Assembly: GCF_900188385.1 (NCBI RefSeq)
Contig: NZ_FZOI01000021.1
Location: 1 to 64,000, forward strand
Length of the DNA: 64,000 bases
Reading direction: 5' to 3'
Source of the DNA: Azospirillum sp. RU38E
Lineage (GTDB): Bacteria > Pseudomonadota > Alphaproteobacteria > Azospirillales > Azospirillaceae
The translations under genes were made by a program, and so were the position numbers. This document shows positions 51,216 to 60,629 of this stretch, in pieces. Each line of letters opens with the position of its first letter. The first letter of the stretch is position 1. The notes beneath the pieces were generated by a model, which did not search any database, was not told the origin of the DNA, and saw only the letters and a list, made by a program, of their open reading frames with translations.

Positions 51216-51448
51216 TTTTAGACCTTTCTAGTGATTGAATGTGCGATATGGTACACAAAAAATGTCTTACATTCAACCGATAGATTCCAAAAAATCGCCC
51301 ATTTACGCGAATTTCAGGAAAAATAAATATACTTTAATTTAACATGTTGATATATATAGATTTTCTCCAAAATCGATCTCTACCCCCCCCCACACCGTCC
51401 GCGCGCTGCCCCGCCCCTCTCCAGGCAATCCTGCAGGTATAAGGGGGC
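51216..51448. other. AT-rich non-coding edge of the island
   Basis: 233 bp between the RTX start and the ChaC stop. Strongly AT-rich until about 51380, then a run of about nine C and a sharp return to host composition. It should contain the RTX promoter. No gene, integrase or clear attachment site was seen. Confidence 0.55.
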
Positions 51449-52033
51449 TCAGCGCGTTGTCTGGTTCACCAGGGCCAGCAACTGTTCCAGCCCCCGGTCA
51501 TGGATGCCGATCTCTGCCAGATGGTCGATCAGGCTGGTCAGGTAATCGATATTGCGGCCGGACTGGCCGGTGCCCTGGCGGATCAACGCCGCCGTGCCGG
51601 CCATATCCAGCCCGCCGCAATATTGGTCATGCGCCGGATCGGCGGTGAAGGCCAGGGCCTGGATCGGCCCGCCTGCCGTCGCCAGCCGCACCAGACGCGG
51701 GATATAGACGCGATAGGCCATTTCCCGCTGCCAGAGATAATCCAGCACATCCGGCACATCGGCCGCCGCCACCCGCAGGGCATGGCCCCGGCAGGCGCCG
51801 CCATGGGCCAGCCCCAGCACGGCCCCCGGCCGTTCCGGCGTGCCCCGATGCATATGGCTGTAGATGCAGAAGCGCCGGTGCCAGCCGCGCAGCAAGGCCG
51901 ACACGCTTTGCGCCACGGGAAAGCCCGGATTCCACATTAAGGATCCATAGGCGAAGACCCAGAGATCCTGACCGGGCGGATGATCAAAATCGACAATGAC
52001 CTTGGGAGCGGAGGGGGCTTCAGGATTGTTCAT
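51449..52033 (-). CDS. ChaC-like gamma-glutamylcyclotransferase
   Basis: A 194-residue enzyme that splits glutathione to 5-oxoproline and Cys-Gly. The substrate-binding VFAYGSLMWNPGF is diagnostic, and the catalytic Glu is in LWQREMAYRVY. The HGGACRGHALRV and LTSLIDHLAEIGIHDRGLEQL segments also fit ChaC. A start at 52033 matches the family; the longer frame is an antisense artefact of the next gene. Confidence 0.92.
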   Translation of the reverse strand: MNNPEAPSAPKVIVDFDHPPGQDLWVFAYGSLMWNPGFPVAQSVSALLRGWHRRFCIYSHMHRGTPERPGAVLGLAHGGACRGHALRVAAADVPDVLDYLWQREMAYRVYIPRLVRLATAGGPIQALAFTADPAHDQYCGGLDMAGTAALIRQGTGQSGRNIDYLTSLIDHLAEIGIHDRGLEQLLALVNQTTR

Positions 52034-52156
52034 GATGATCAGGTTTTTTTGCGACCGCGAAAGCGTAGCGCAGCCGGGCCGGCGGGGGAACCGGCTTGAC
52101 GGCGCACCCGTTTCCATGGCGCGCTGTCCCCCCATGCCACCAGGGTGATTTTTCCC

Positions 52157-53185
52157 ATGCGCTTGCGCCCGATCTATCTCGCCATCGCCCTGCTGTTGCT
52201 GCTGTTGCTGGCCTATACCGGCTGGTGGGTTTCCGCCGCCCAGCAACTGCGCCGCACCGTGGCGGAAATGACCGCGACGGAGGAGGCTTTGGGCAACCAT
52301 ATCAGCCCGCGCGAGCCATCGGTCGGCGGTTTCCCGCTGCGCCTCGCCCTGCGGCTGGACCAGATGGAATGGCGCCGGCCCGATGGCATGGCGCTGACAG
52401 CGGGCGGGGTGGAGGCCTGGGCCCGGCCCTGGAACCCGCTGACCATCCGCCTGGATATTGACGGCAATGCAAGGCTGAGCCTGCCGCCCGGCCCCAGCCA
52501 TCCCCCCGCCATTCTGGAGGCAAAGGCCGGCGAAGGCACCCTGCTGCTGGACAAGGAAGGCCAGCCCGCACAGGCCCATCTGACCCTAACGGAACCGGTG
52601 GCCGAAATCCCCGGCATCACCGGCAGCCTGAAGGCCGGCCTGCTGGACCTGACCTGGACCAAGCCGGCTGTTCCCCCCGTCGGCCCCGGTGCCGCCACCG
52701 GCACCTTGAACCTGCTGGCCCGGTCCATCACCCTGCCGGGCCGGGTTTTGCCACCGCTGGAAAAGCAGATCGCCGAACTGGCGCTGCAGGCGGAACTGCG
52801 CGGCATCCTGCCCCCCAACCCCGATATCGCCGCCCTGCGCGGCTGGAGCGAGGCGGGCGGCACGGTGGAACTGACCTCTGCCCGCCTGCTCTGGGGCAAG
52901 CTGGACCTGCGCGGCAACGCCACCCTGGCGCTGGATGCCAACCTGCAGCCCATCGGCGCCGGCAGTGCCGAACTGTCCGGCTCCGACGTGCTGGTGGATA
53001 TGCTGGTGCAGATGCAAAGCCTGAAGCCCGAACAGGGCCAGGCGGTGAAAACCGCGCTCGGCTTTCTGTCCCAGCAGACCCCGGACGGGCGCCGCGCCGT
53101 GCGCGTGCCGATGACCATCCAGGACCGCCGCTTCTCCATCGGTCCCATCAAGGTGGGCATGGTGCCGCAGGTGAAGTGGGATTAA
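52157..53185 (+). CDS. DUF2125 domain membrane-anchored protein
   Basis: A 342-residue protein with an N-terminal membrane anchor (YLAIALLLLLLLAYTGWWV). The periplasmic part has the DUF2125 pattern: GFPLRLALRLDQMEW, ARPWNPLTIRLDI, and VPMTIQDRRFSIGPIKVGMVP at the C-terminus. The function of this alphaproteobacterial family is unknown. Start 52157 (MRLRPIY) preferred over 52145. Confidence 0.82.
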   Translation: MRLRPIYLAIALLLLLLLAYTGWWVSAAQQLRRTVAEMTATEEALGNHISPREPSVGGFPLRLALRLDQMEWRRPDGMALTAGGVEAWARPWNPLTIRLDIDGNARLSLPPGPSHPPAILEAKAGEGTLLLDKEGQPAQAHLTLTEPVAEIPGITGSLKAGLLDLTWTKPAVPPVGPGAATGTLNLLARSITLPGRVLPPLEKQIAELALQAELRGILPPNPDIAALRGWSEAGGTVELTSARLLWGKLDLRGNATLALDANLQPIGAGSAELSGSDVLVDMLVQMQSLKPEQGQAVKTALGFLSQQTPDGRRAVRVPMTIQDRRFSIGPIKVGMVPQVKWD

Positions 53186-53251
53186 TACCGTTTGCACTTC
53201 ATGGTTGTGGTGCTATCTTGCTGCATCGCGGCAAGATAGCGGAGCCCCGGA

Positions 53252-53644
53252 ATGCTGCCCAATCCCTTCACCACCGATCCGACCCAGGCGCTGATGACCA
53301 CCATCACGCGGGAATTTGAACAGATCCTGGAAAATGGCGTGCTGGGCACGCCGGTGGTGGTGGGCAATGTCACCATCGTGCCGGTGATGATCACCAGCTT
53401 CGGCATCGGCGCCGGCGGCGGATCGCTGACGGGAGAACCGGTGGGCGGCGGCGGTGGCGGCGGGGTGGTGCCCTGCGCCCTGATCATCATCGGGCCGGAC
53501 GGGGTGCAGGTGCATGAAATGTCATCGCAAACCACCGTGCCGGCATCGGAAAGCATCGGCCGGCTGGCCCATAACCTTGCCCTGCGCGCCCAGGGCGGCC
53601 GCACCGCCATGATGCAGGATGGCAGCGGGGCGGCGGTGGCGTGA
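53252..53644 (+). CDS. GerW/YtfJ family protein
   Basis: A 130-residue protein of the GerW (YtfJ) family, first named in Bacillus sporulation. The core VLGTPVVVGNVTIVPVMITSFGIGAGGGS, the Gly-rich GEPVGGGGGGGVVPCALIII and a C-terminal strand are typical. In this non-sporulating lineage its job is unknown. It lies 145 bp upstream of pheT, where pheS would often be found. Confidence 0.75.
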   Translation: MLPNPFTTDPTQALMTTITREFEQILENGVLGTPVVVGNVTIVPVMITSFGIGAGGGSLTGEPVGGGGGGGVVPCALIIIGPDGVQVHEMSSQTTVPASESIGRLAHNLALRAQGGRTAMMQDGSGAAVA

Positions 53645-53788
53645 CCCCACCCGCCGCCCAGGGCTGGGCAGGGCTGCACCGGCGGTTGCCGGGTGGATCG
53701 TTGATCTGGACCGGGCTTTGCGGATATTGATGGGGCCACGCGATTTCCCGCCCGGCCACCGGGCGCCAGACAATAATGGTCCCCTCCC

Positions 53789-56179
53789 ATGAAGTTCACC
53801 CTCTCCTGGCTGAAGACGCATCTGGATACCGACGCCACGCTGGACCAGATCACGGAAAAGCTGACCGCCCTTGGCCTGGAAGTGGAAGGGGTGGAGGATC
53901 GGGGGGCCGCCCTGGCCGGCTTCCGCATCGCCCATGTGGTCTCTGCCGAAAAGCACCCGAACGCGGACAAGCTGCGCCTGTGCATGGTGGATACCGGGGC
54001 CGGTGAGCCGGTGCAGGTGGTCTGCGGCGCGCCCAATGCGCGCGAAGGCATCAAGGTGGTGTTCGCCGCCCCCGGCACGGTGATCCCGGTTTCCGGCGAC
54101 ACGCTGAAGGTGGGCGCCATCCGTGGCGTGGAAAGCCGCGGCATGATGTGTTCGGAACGCGAATTGCTGCTGTCCGAAGAACATAACGGCATTATCGAAC
54201 TGCCGGCGGATGCGCCGGTGGGGGCCGCCTTTGCCGATTGGCGCGGCCTGTCCGACCCGGTGATCGAAATTGCCCTGACGCCCGACCGGGTGGATTGCGC
54301 CGGCGTGCGCGGCATTGCCCGCGATCTGGCCGCTGCCGGGCTGGGCACGCTGAAGCCGCTGCCGGCCCCCGCCGTCACCCCCGGTTTCGACAGCCCGCTG
54401 TCTGTCGAGCTGGCCCATCCCGGCTGCCCGCAGATCGCTTTCCGGGTGATCCGGGGCGTGAAGAACGGCCCCAGCCCGAAATGGCTGGCGGACAAGCTGC
54501 TGGCCGTCGGCCTGCGCCCGATCAGCGCCCTGGTGGATATCACCAATTTCTTCAGCCTGGACCAGTGCCGCCCGCTGCATGTGTTCGATGCCGCCAAGCT
54601 GCAGGGTGCCATCGCCCTGCGCCCCACCGTGGCCGGTGACACGCTGCTGGCCCTGAACGGCAAGGAATACACCACCCCCGCCGGCCTGATCGGCATCTAT
54701 GATGATGCCGGGCTGATCAGTCTGGCCGGCGTGATGGGCGGGGAAAAGACCGGCGTGACCGCCGAGACGGTGGATGTGGTGCTGGAAGTCGCCACGTTTG
54801 AACCGGTGCGCATTGCCGAGGCCGGTCGCGCCCTGCAGATCGACAGCGATGCGCGTTACCGCTTTGAACGCGGCGTGGACCCGGCCAACCTGTCCGACAG
54901 CGTGGAACGCGCCACCGCCCTGATCCTGGAGCTGTGCGGCGGCACCGCCGGTGCCGTGACGATGGCGGGTGCCGAACCCGCTTGGCAGCGCAGCATCGAC
55001 CTGCGCCCGGCCCGCGTCGCCGCCCTGGGCGGGGTGGATGTGGCCCAGACCGAACAAAGTCGCATCCTGGAAACGCTGGGTTTCGGCGTGACCGAGGTGG
55101 ATGGTGTCCTGCGCTGCACCGTGCCGTCCTGGCGGCGCGATGTGGAAGGTGAGGCCGATCTGGTGGAAGAGGTGTTGCGCGTCCATGGCTTTGACCGCAT
55201 CCCGGCCACGCCCCTGCCGCGCGATGCCACCACGCCGAAGCCGGCCCTGTCCGCCAGCCAGCGCCGCACCTTTGCCGCCCGCCGCGCCGCCGCCGGTCGC
55301 GGGCTGCTGGAATCGGTGACGTGGTCCTTTGTGGAACCCAAGGTCGCCGCCCTGTTCGACGGCGACAAGGATGAACTGCGGCTATTGAACCCGATCAGCG
55401 CCGATCTGGCGGTGATGCGCCCCAGCATCCTGGCCACCCTGGTGCCGGCCATCGGCCGCAACGCCGCGCGCGGCTATGCCGATGTCTCGTTGTTTGAGGT
55501 CGGGCCCGCCTTCCGCGATGGCAGTGAGAAGGGGCAGGATCTGGTGGTGGCCGGCGTGCGCGCCGGGGCGGCCGTGCCGCGCAACTGGGCCAAGGGCGAA
55601 CGCGCGGTCGATGCGTTTGACGCCAAGGCCGACGCGCTGGCCATTCTGGAAGCGGCCGGTGCCCCGGTGGCCAACCTGCAGGTCACGCGCGATGCGCCGG
55701 GCTGGTACCATCCCGGCCGGTCGGGCGTGCTGCGCCTGGGCCCCAGCGTGCTGGGTCGCTTTGGCGAACTGCACCCGGCTTTGCTGGAAGCGCTGGATGT
55801 GGCCGGCCCTGTGGTGGCGTTCGAACTGTTCCTGGATGCCGTGCCGGCGCCGAAGAAGAAGGTGGGGACGGCCAAGCCGAAGCTGGAACTGTCCGCCTTC
55901 CAGCCCGTCTCCCGCGATTTCGCCTTCCTGGCCCCGGTGGCGCTGGAAGCGGACAAGCTGGTGAAGGCCGCCAAGGGGGCCGACAAGGCACTGATCAGCG
56001 ATGTCAGCGTGTTCGACATCTATGAAGGCAAGGGTGTGGAGCCGGGCTTCAAATCCGTGGCGCTGACCGTAACCCTGCAGCCGGTGGAAAAGACCCTGAC
56101 GGATGCGGAGATTGAAGCCGTGGCCGCCAAGGTGGTGGCCGCCGTCGCCAAGGGCACCGGGGCCGGCCTGCGCGGCTGA
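53789..56179 (+). CDS. pheT: Phenylalanine--tRNA ligase subunit beta
   Basis: A 796-residue beta subunit of the tetrameric synthetase. Domains in order: B1 and tRNA-binding EMAP-like (LEVEGVEDRG, HPNADKLRLCMVDTG, VVCGAPNAREGIKVV), B3/B4 editing region (ISALVDITNFFSLDQCRPLHVFDAAKL), B5 (VDLVEEVLRVHGFDRIP-like, metal site), catalytic-like core B6/B7, and C-terminal FDX-ACB (QPVSRDFAFLAP...). Length is normal. The alpha-subunit gene pheS is not next to it. A terminator follows 35 bp later. Confidence 0.96.
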   Translation: MKFTLSWLKTHLDTDATLDQITEKLTALGLEVEGVEDRGAALAGFRIAHVVSAEKHPNADKLRLCMVDTGAGEPVQVVCGAPNAREGIKVVFAAPGTVIPVSGDTLKVGAIRGVESRGMMCSERELLLSEEHNGIIELPADAPVGAAFADWRGLSDPVIEIALTPDRVDCAGVRGIARDLAAAGLGTLKPLPAPAVTPGFDSPLSVELAHPGCPQIAFRVIRGVKNGPSPKWLADKLLAVGLRPISALVDITNFFSLDQCRPLHVFDAAKLQGAIALRPTVAGDTLLALNGKEYTTPAGLIGIYDDAGLISLAGVMGGEKTGVTAETVDVVLEVATFEPVRIAEAGRALQIDSDARYRFERGVDPANLSDSVERATALILELCGGTAGAVTMAGAEPAWQRSIDLRPARVAALGGVDVAQTEQSRILETLGFGVTEVDGVLRCTVPSWRRDVEGEADLVEEVLRVHGFDRIPATPLPRDATTPKPALSASQRRTFAARRAAAGRGLLESVTWSFVEPKVAALFDGDKDELRLLNPISADLAVMRPSILATLVPAIGRNAARGYADVSLFEVGPAFRDGSEKGQDLVVAGVRAGAAVPRNWAKGERAVDAFDAKADALAILEAAGAPVANLQVTRDAPGWYHPGRSGVLRLGPSVLGRFGELHPALLEALDVAGPVVAFELFLDAVPAPKKKVGTAKPKLELSAFQPVSRDFAFLAPVALEADKLVKAAKGADKALISDVSVFDIYEGKGVEPGFKSVALTVTLQPVEKTLTDAEIEAVAAKVVAAVAKGTGAGLRG

Positions 56180-56679
56180 TCCTGCGTTTCCTTCTCTGCG
56201 GTGAATGAACGGCAAAGGGGCGTTCCGGCGAGGGTCGGAACGCCCCTTTGTCATTCCGGTATGCCGCCGCTGCCGATGTTTTCAACGGGGTTTACGTAGA
56301 TGAATCGCTTACATACCCTTTACGGAACGTAAGTGAAAATGCAGCAATAAGCCGCCGACCGGCCACCCGAAAGCAGGATGAAAACCGGAAACGCGCATCG
56401 GTTTTTTCTTCAGTCGGCGTTTGTCGTAAAGTTTACCTTAACCAATAACCAACAAACCATCCGTTTCATTTTATGACCATCTAAATAAATCCTTAAGCAC
56501 AACCGTCACAATTTCATCATAGACAACTGTGCCAAACCTGTATCACCATTTCAGCAAACGCAAATGCTTCAAATATAAGCAACTTGAAGCCTTGGCGATG
56601 GGGCCGATATCACGCAGTATGAGCGGATAAAGCGCGCCACCCCCGCAAAGGGGGGGCGCCATCCGCGCCGGGAGACGCC
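56180..56679. other. 500-bp intergenic region before the chemoreceptor
   Basis: Holds the pheT terminator and an unusually AT-rich stretch (56280-56600) with an inverted repeat GCTTCAA...TTGAAGC at 56567-56591 and TTTACG-GAA-CGTAAG near 56320. Likely the promoter and control region of the chemoreceptor. One short open frame (56248-56448) has no ribosome binding site and is not called. Confidence 0.55.
56214..56250 (+). terminator. Intrinsic terminator of pheT
   Basis: A 14-bp perfect stem (AAAGGGGCGTTCCG / CGGAACGCCCCTTT), one of the strongest in the window. Confidence 0.9.
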
Positions 56680-58365
56680 ATGAACGCCCTGAAGAATCTG
56701 CCCATTGTCTGGAAACTGGTGCTGCCGCTGGTCCTGATGGGCGCCCTGACCATCGGCACCTCGCTTTACGCCCTGTCACAGATGCGCCATATCGGCGGCC
56801 ATTATCAGGAAATGCTGGACCGGTCGGAATCCAGCAAGGCCATCCTGCGCGCCAGTGAATCCGCCACCGATATCGGCCGGCTGGGCTATATGATCGCGGC
56901 GGAGACGGACACGTTCATCCTGGACAGTATGCAGGATGAAATCGCCCTGAAGCGCGATCAGTTGAACAGCCACCTGAATAATGTGGAAAAGCTGCTGCCG
57001 GAGCGTAAGGCCGACCTGGACCACGCGCGTGAGGACGTTTCCCGCATGATGGAAATTGTCGAACAGGCGCGCAAGCTGGCCCTGGCCGGCAAGGGCAGCC
57101 AGGCGGCCTCTGTGCTGGTGGACCGGTTCGACATCAAGCTGACCGACCTGCTGGACCGGCTGCTGGTCACCACTGACGATGTGCAGAAGGCGATGGATGC
57201 CGACCGGGCAGAGGCGGAAACCGTCTTTGACAAGGCCCTGCGGGTGACCCTGACGGTGGGGCTGACGGGTACCGCCATTGTGCTGGTGCTGGGCATTGCC
57301 CTGGGTATGGCCGGCATCACCCGGCCGCTGTACCGGATCATCGCCACCATGACCAAGCTGGCCGATGGCGATCTGGATGTGAAAGTATCTGGCGAAAGCC
57401 GGCGGGATGAAATTGGCGCCACTGCCCGCGCCCTGTCCGTCTTCCAGCGCTCCATGCGCGATGCCGAACGGCTGCGCAGCGAACAGGCGGCCCTGGAAGA
57501 ACGGGCGGAGCGGGAGAAGCGCCGCGCCCTGGGGGCCTTGGCCGATGAATTCCAGGAAGGGGTGCAGGCCGTGGTGGCCAATGTCGGCGGGGCGGCCGAC
57601 CGGATGCGCGGCACGGCGCAGGGGCTGGGCGGCGTGGCCAATGAGGTAAACCGCCAGTCAGAGGCTGTGGCCGGTGCGGCCGAGCAGGCGGCTGAAAATG
57701 TGAACACGGTGGCCGCCGCTGCCGAACAGCTTTCCGCTTCCATCCGCGAAATCAGCCGCCGGGTGGCGGAGAGCGCCACCATCGCCAGCGATGCCGTGGC
57801 GGAGGCGGAGCGATCCAACCAGACCGTCACCGGGCTGGTGGATGCCGCCCACCGCATCGGGGAGATCGTGCGCCTGATCAGCGACATTGCCAGCCAGACC
57901 AATCTGTTGGCCCTGAACGCCACCATTGAGGCGGCACGGGCGGGGGAAGCCGGCAAGGGCTTTGCTGTGGTGGCCAGCGAGGTGAAGGCCCTGGCCAACC
58001 AGACCGCCAAGGCGACAGAGGAGATCAGCAGCCAGATCAATGCCATGCAGGCGGTGGCCGGCAATGCCGCCGATGCCATCCGCGGCGTGGGCGGCACCAT
58101 CGACCGGATCAGCGGCATCGTTGCCACCATTTCCAGTGCGGTGGAACAGCAGGGGGCCGCCACGCAGGAAATTGCCAGTTCCGTGGCCCATGCCGCCACC
58201 GGCACCCAGAATGTCAGCGCCACTATCGGCCAGGTGACGCGGGCCGCCGCAGAGGCCGGCAGCATGGCCGGCGATGTACAGGGTGCCGCCGATGAACTGG
58301 TGCAGGAGGCCGATGCCCTGTCCCGTCAGGTGGAAAGCTTCCTGGCGCGGGTGCGGGCGGGGTAA
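56680..58365 (+). CDS. Methyl-accepting chemotaxis protein
   Basis: A 561-residue transducer: TM1 at about 10-32, a periplasmic four-helix-bundle sensor of about 150 residues, TM2 near 190-213, HAMP ([24 protein letters not shown]), then a long signalling coiled coil. The kinase-binding hairpin tip has [20 protein letters not shown] and [20 protein letters not shown]. No CheR-docking pentapeptide at the C-terminus. GGGAG lies upstream of the ATG. No other che genes are adjacent. Confidence 0.94.
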   Translation: MNALKNLPIVWKLVLPLVLMGALTIGTSLYALSQMRHIGGHYQEMLDRSESSKAILRASESATDIGRLGYMIAAETDTFILDSMQDEIALKRDQLNSHLNNVEKLLPERKADLDHAREDVSRMMEIVEQARKLALAGKGSQAASVLVDRFDIKLTDLLDRLLVTTDDVQKAMDADRAEAETVFDKALRVTLTVGLTGTAIVLVLGIALGMAGITRPLYRIIATMTKLADGDLDVKVSGESRRDEIGATARALSVFQRSMRDAERLRSEQAALEERAEREKRRALGALADEFQEGVQAVVANVGGAADRMRGTAQGLGGVANEVNRQSEAVAGAAEQAAENVNTVAAAAEQLSASIREISRRVAESATIASDAVAEAERSNQTVTGLVDAAHRIGEIVRLISDIASQTNLLALNATIEAARAGEAGKGFAVVASEVKALANQTAKATEEISSQINAMQAVAGNAADAIRGVGGTIDRISGIVATISSAVEQQGAATQEIASSVAHAATGTQNVSATIGQVTRAAAEAGSMAGDVQGAADELVQEADALSRQVESFLARVRAG

Positions 58366-58393
58366 AGGAGAGACAAACCCAACCCTTTCATCC

Positions 58394-58615
58394 TCAAGCG
58401 CGGGCGCGCCAGCCGGGGGCTTCGGCATCCAGGATGCGTTCCAACTGGCCCACCCGTTCTTCCAGCCGGTGGGCCCGGTCGGACAGTTCGGCGGCAGCAC
58501 CCTCGGACAGGCCGTTCAGCTTCATGGCCCGCATCTTGGTCAGGTGCTTCATCACAATGGCAACGATGGGGATCAGCAGCGCCACCACCGGAATGATAAA
58601 GGGTGTGTTGAACAT
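58394..58615 (-). CDS. PspB-like small membrane protein (third copy)
   Basis: A 73-residue protein with one N-terminal membrane helix (FIIPVVALLIPIVAIVMKHL) and a C-terminal coiled coil (DRAHRLEERVGQLERILDAEAPGWRARA). The ending ILDAEAPGWR is shared with the PspB-like protein at 59611. Last gene of the psp operon. Probably helps transmit envelope stress with PspC. Confidence 0.75.
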   Translation of the reverse strand: MFNTPFIIPVVALLIPIVAIVMKHLTKMRAMKLNGLSEGAAAELSDRAHRLEERVGQLERILDAEAPGWRARA

Positions 58616-58657
58616 GGGTGCCGGCCTCAGGGCTGGGGTGGTCGGTGCTGGGGCGGA

Positions 58658-58903
58658 TCAGGGCTTGTTGCCCAGGCCGCGCAGCTGTCGGTTCAGATCG
58701 AATTCCGGGCTGGTGACATAGCGTTCAATATCGCCAACCCGGCGGTCAATCTCATCAAAGCCCCGGAAGCGGCGGCGCAGCGCCAGCTCGGCTTCGGCGG
58801 CCTGCACATCAATCTCCTGCCAGCGGCGCAGATGGCGCAGCACAATGGCGATGATGGGGATGCTGAGCGCCAGAACCGGGATGATGAAGGGGGAGTTGAA
58901 CAA
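58658..58903 (-). CDS. PspB-like small membrane protein (second copy)
   Basis: An 81-residue paralogue of the next gene: FNSPFIIPVLALSIPIIAIVLRHL is nearly the same anchor, followed by a charged region (RRRFRGFDEIDRRVGDIERYV). Its end (TSPEFDLNRQLRGLGNKP) recalls the end of the PspC protein at 58946 (SREYDLHRQFRDLERK). So it joins a PspB-type head to a PspC-type tail. Confidence 0.75.
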   Translation of the reverse strand: MFNSPFIIPVLALSIPIIAIVLRHLRRWQEIDVQAAEAELALRRRFRGFDEIDRRVGDIERYVTSPEFDLNRQLRGLGNKP

Positions 58904-58945
58904 GCAAGCCTCCGCTGCGAAGGGGGGGCCGACCGGGGTCGGCCG

Positions 58946-59614
58946 TTACTTCCGTTCCAGATCGCGGAACTGGCGGTGCAGGTCATATTCGCGCGAGGCA
59001 ACGAAACCTTCCAGCCGGCCGATCTCCTGATCCAACTGCCGGAACTTGTTGCGCAGGGCGGACAGCGTCTGTTCCGGCTTGGTGGCGACCGAGCGCCAGA
59101 ACACCTCTTCCTCCTGGCTTTCATACAGGCCCATCGGCTGCGGCTTCAATATCCACCACAAGATGGGATAGCCGAACAGGAAGACCGGCGGGAAGCAGAA
59201 GAAACCGATGACGAAGACCAGCCGGACAATCCAGCTATCAACATTCAGATAATCGGCAATGCCGGCGCAGACGCCGCCCAGCTTGGCATCGGTGCGGCTG
59301 CGATAGAGCTTGTGCGGGTTGGGTGAGCGGGTATTGATCGGTTCCATCGCCTCCTCCTGCTCCTGCTCCTGCTCCGCACTGCGGCTATAGACGCCGCTGT
59401 CATAAACATAGGCACTGCCCCCCTTGCGGCGGCGGCCATAACGGCCGGGATCGATCCCCAGATATTCGCCCCAGCTCTGCTCCGGGCGCTTGCCCAGCAA
59501 TTCGTACTGCCAATCCTTCTGCCCCTGCCGATTGGCGCGATAGCGCCGGCGGCCGGAACCGGGGGGCGGTGGGTAATCACCGCCCCTGCCATAGCCTGAA
59601 TGATCGTTGCTCAT
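58946..59614 (-). CDS. pspC: PspC domain envelope stress protein
   Basis: A 222-residue protein. The PspC domain is at about 100-165 (KLYRSRTDAKLGGVCAGIADYLNVDSWIVRLVFVIGFF in two parts), with membrane helices and WWILKP. A long polar N-terminal extension of about 95 residues (RRYRANRQGQKDWQYELLG, YDSGVYSRSAEQEQEQEE) and a C-terminal coiled coil of about 45 residues are added to the E. coli-type core. It overlaps the upstream pspB-like gene by an ATGA-type junction. Confidence 0.88.
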   Translation of the reverse strand: MSNDHSGYGRGGDYPPPPGSGRRRYRANRQGQKDWQYELLGKRPEQSWGEYLGIDPGRYGRRRKGGSAYVYDSGVYSRSAEQEQEQEEAMEPINTRSPNPHKLYRSRTDAKLGGVCAGIADYLNVDSWIVRLVFVIGFFCFPPVFLFGYPILWWILKPQPMGLYESQEEEVFWRSVATKPEQTLSALRNKFRQLDQEIGRLEGFVASREYDLHRQFRDLERK

Positions 59615-59838
59615 GCTTTCGACCTCCAGCCCGGCGCCTCGGCATCCAGGATCTTTTCCAGCTGGCGGATGCGGTCTTCCATCTTGCCGGCGCTGTGCCA
59701 GAGATCGGACAGCATCTGTTCATCATCCACAGACAGAGTCTTGGCGATGCGCCATTTGGTGATGTAGTGGAAAATGATCCAGACCGGCGCCACGATCACC
59801 ATGAAGATGATGGCGACGACAATTGCTTCCTGCGGCAT
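59611..59838 (-). CDS. pspB: PspB-like protein (first copy)
   Basis: A 75-residue protein: N-terminal helix AIVVAIIFMVIVAPVWIIFHYITKW and a coiled coil with the PspB-like MLSDLWHSAGKMEDRIRQLEKILD. It lies directly between pspA and pspC, the canonical place. In enteric bacteria PspB and PspC recruit PspA away from PspF under membrane stress. Confidence 0.88.
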   Translation of the reverse strand: MPQEAIVVAIIFMVIVAPVWIIFHYITKWRIAKTLSVDDEQMLSDLWHSAGKMEDRIRQLEKILDAEAPGWRSKA

Positions 59839-59941
59839 TATTGCCCCCTATACTCCCAGGCTTGGCCCCGAAAGGCGGCCCCGCCATCAACCAACCTTGC
59901 AGCCGATCCGGCGGGGTCGCCCCCATCTTTCGGAGCCATGC

Positions 59942-60616
59942 TTATTCCGGCTGAGACTTGGCCGCCAGCTTCGCCTTCAGCGCCTGAAGTTCCGATTCCA
60001 CCTTCGACTCGGCTTCAAGCTCGGCAATCTCCTCGTCCAGGCTCTTGGTGCGACCCATGCCCAGCACCTCGGATTTGCCTTCCAGCACATCCAGGTTGCG
60101 CTCCACCTGCTCAAAACGGCTGAACGCGTCGGTGATGCGCTCATCATAGAGCTGGGTGCGCACCTTCAGGCGGTTGGTCGCCGTCTTGTGACGGGCGATC
60201 AATGCCTTTTCGCGGGTCTTGGCATCGGCCAGCTTCTGCTGCAAAGCAGCAATATCCTCGCTGGTCTTGGCCAGCGCGCTGTCCAGTCGGGCCAGCTCAC
60301 CCGCCATATGGTCGGCGGCCTCGGCCAGCTTGGCGCGGGCGACCAGGGCCCCCTTGGCCAGGTCTTCCCGGTCCTTGGAAAGCGCGAATTCGGCCTTGCG
60401 CTGCCAATCATCCGACTCCCGCCGGATTTCGGCCAGCCTGCGCTCGATCTCCTTCTTCTCCGCGACGGTCTTGACCGCGGAGGAGCGCACCTCGACCAGG
60501 GTGTCTTCCATTTCCTGGATGATCAGGCGGACCAGCTTTTCCGGGTCTTCCGCACGATCCAGGATGGCATTGATGTTCGAATTAACGATGTCGCCGAGGC
60601 GGGAAAAAATGCCCAT
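59942..60616 (-). CDS. pspA: Phage shock protein A
   Basis: A 224-residue ESCRT-III-like coiled-coil protein that binds stressed inner membrane and inhibits PspF. The amphipathic N-terminus MGIFSRLGDIVNSNINAILDRAEDPEKLVR and helical core QEMEDTLVEVRSSAVKTVAEKK are typical. A start at 60616 fits the family; a longer frame adds nine residues. It is the second gene of the operon, 13 bp after the small membrane gene. Confidence 0.95.
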   Translation of the reverse strand: MGIFSRLGDIVNSNINAILDRAEDPEKLVRLIIQEMEDTLVEVRSSAVKTVAEKKEIERRLAEIRRESDDWQRKAEFALSKDREDLAKGALVARAKLAEAADHMAGELARLDSALAKTSEDIAALQQKLADAKTREKALIARHKTATNRLKVRTQLYDERITDAFSRFEQVERNLDVLEGKSEVLGMGRTKSLDEEIAELEAESKVESELQALKAKLAAKSQPE

Positions 60617-60629
60617 GTCAGGCTCTCCT

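Noticed and set aside
49870-51430. Integrated mobile element with att sites
   Set aside because: Composition indicates transfer, but no integrase, transposase, tRNA target or flanking direct repeat could be found.
53522-55186. 554-codon minus-strand frame opposite pheT
   Set aside because: Shadow of pheT.
56248-56448. 66-codon plus-strand frame between pheT and the chemoreceptor
   Set aside because: No ribosome binding site, atypical codon use and overlap with the terminator; likely regulatory DNA.
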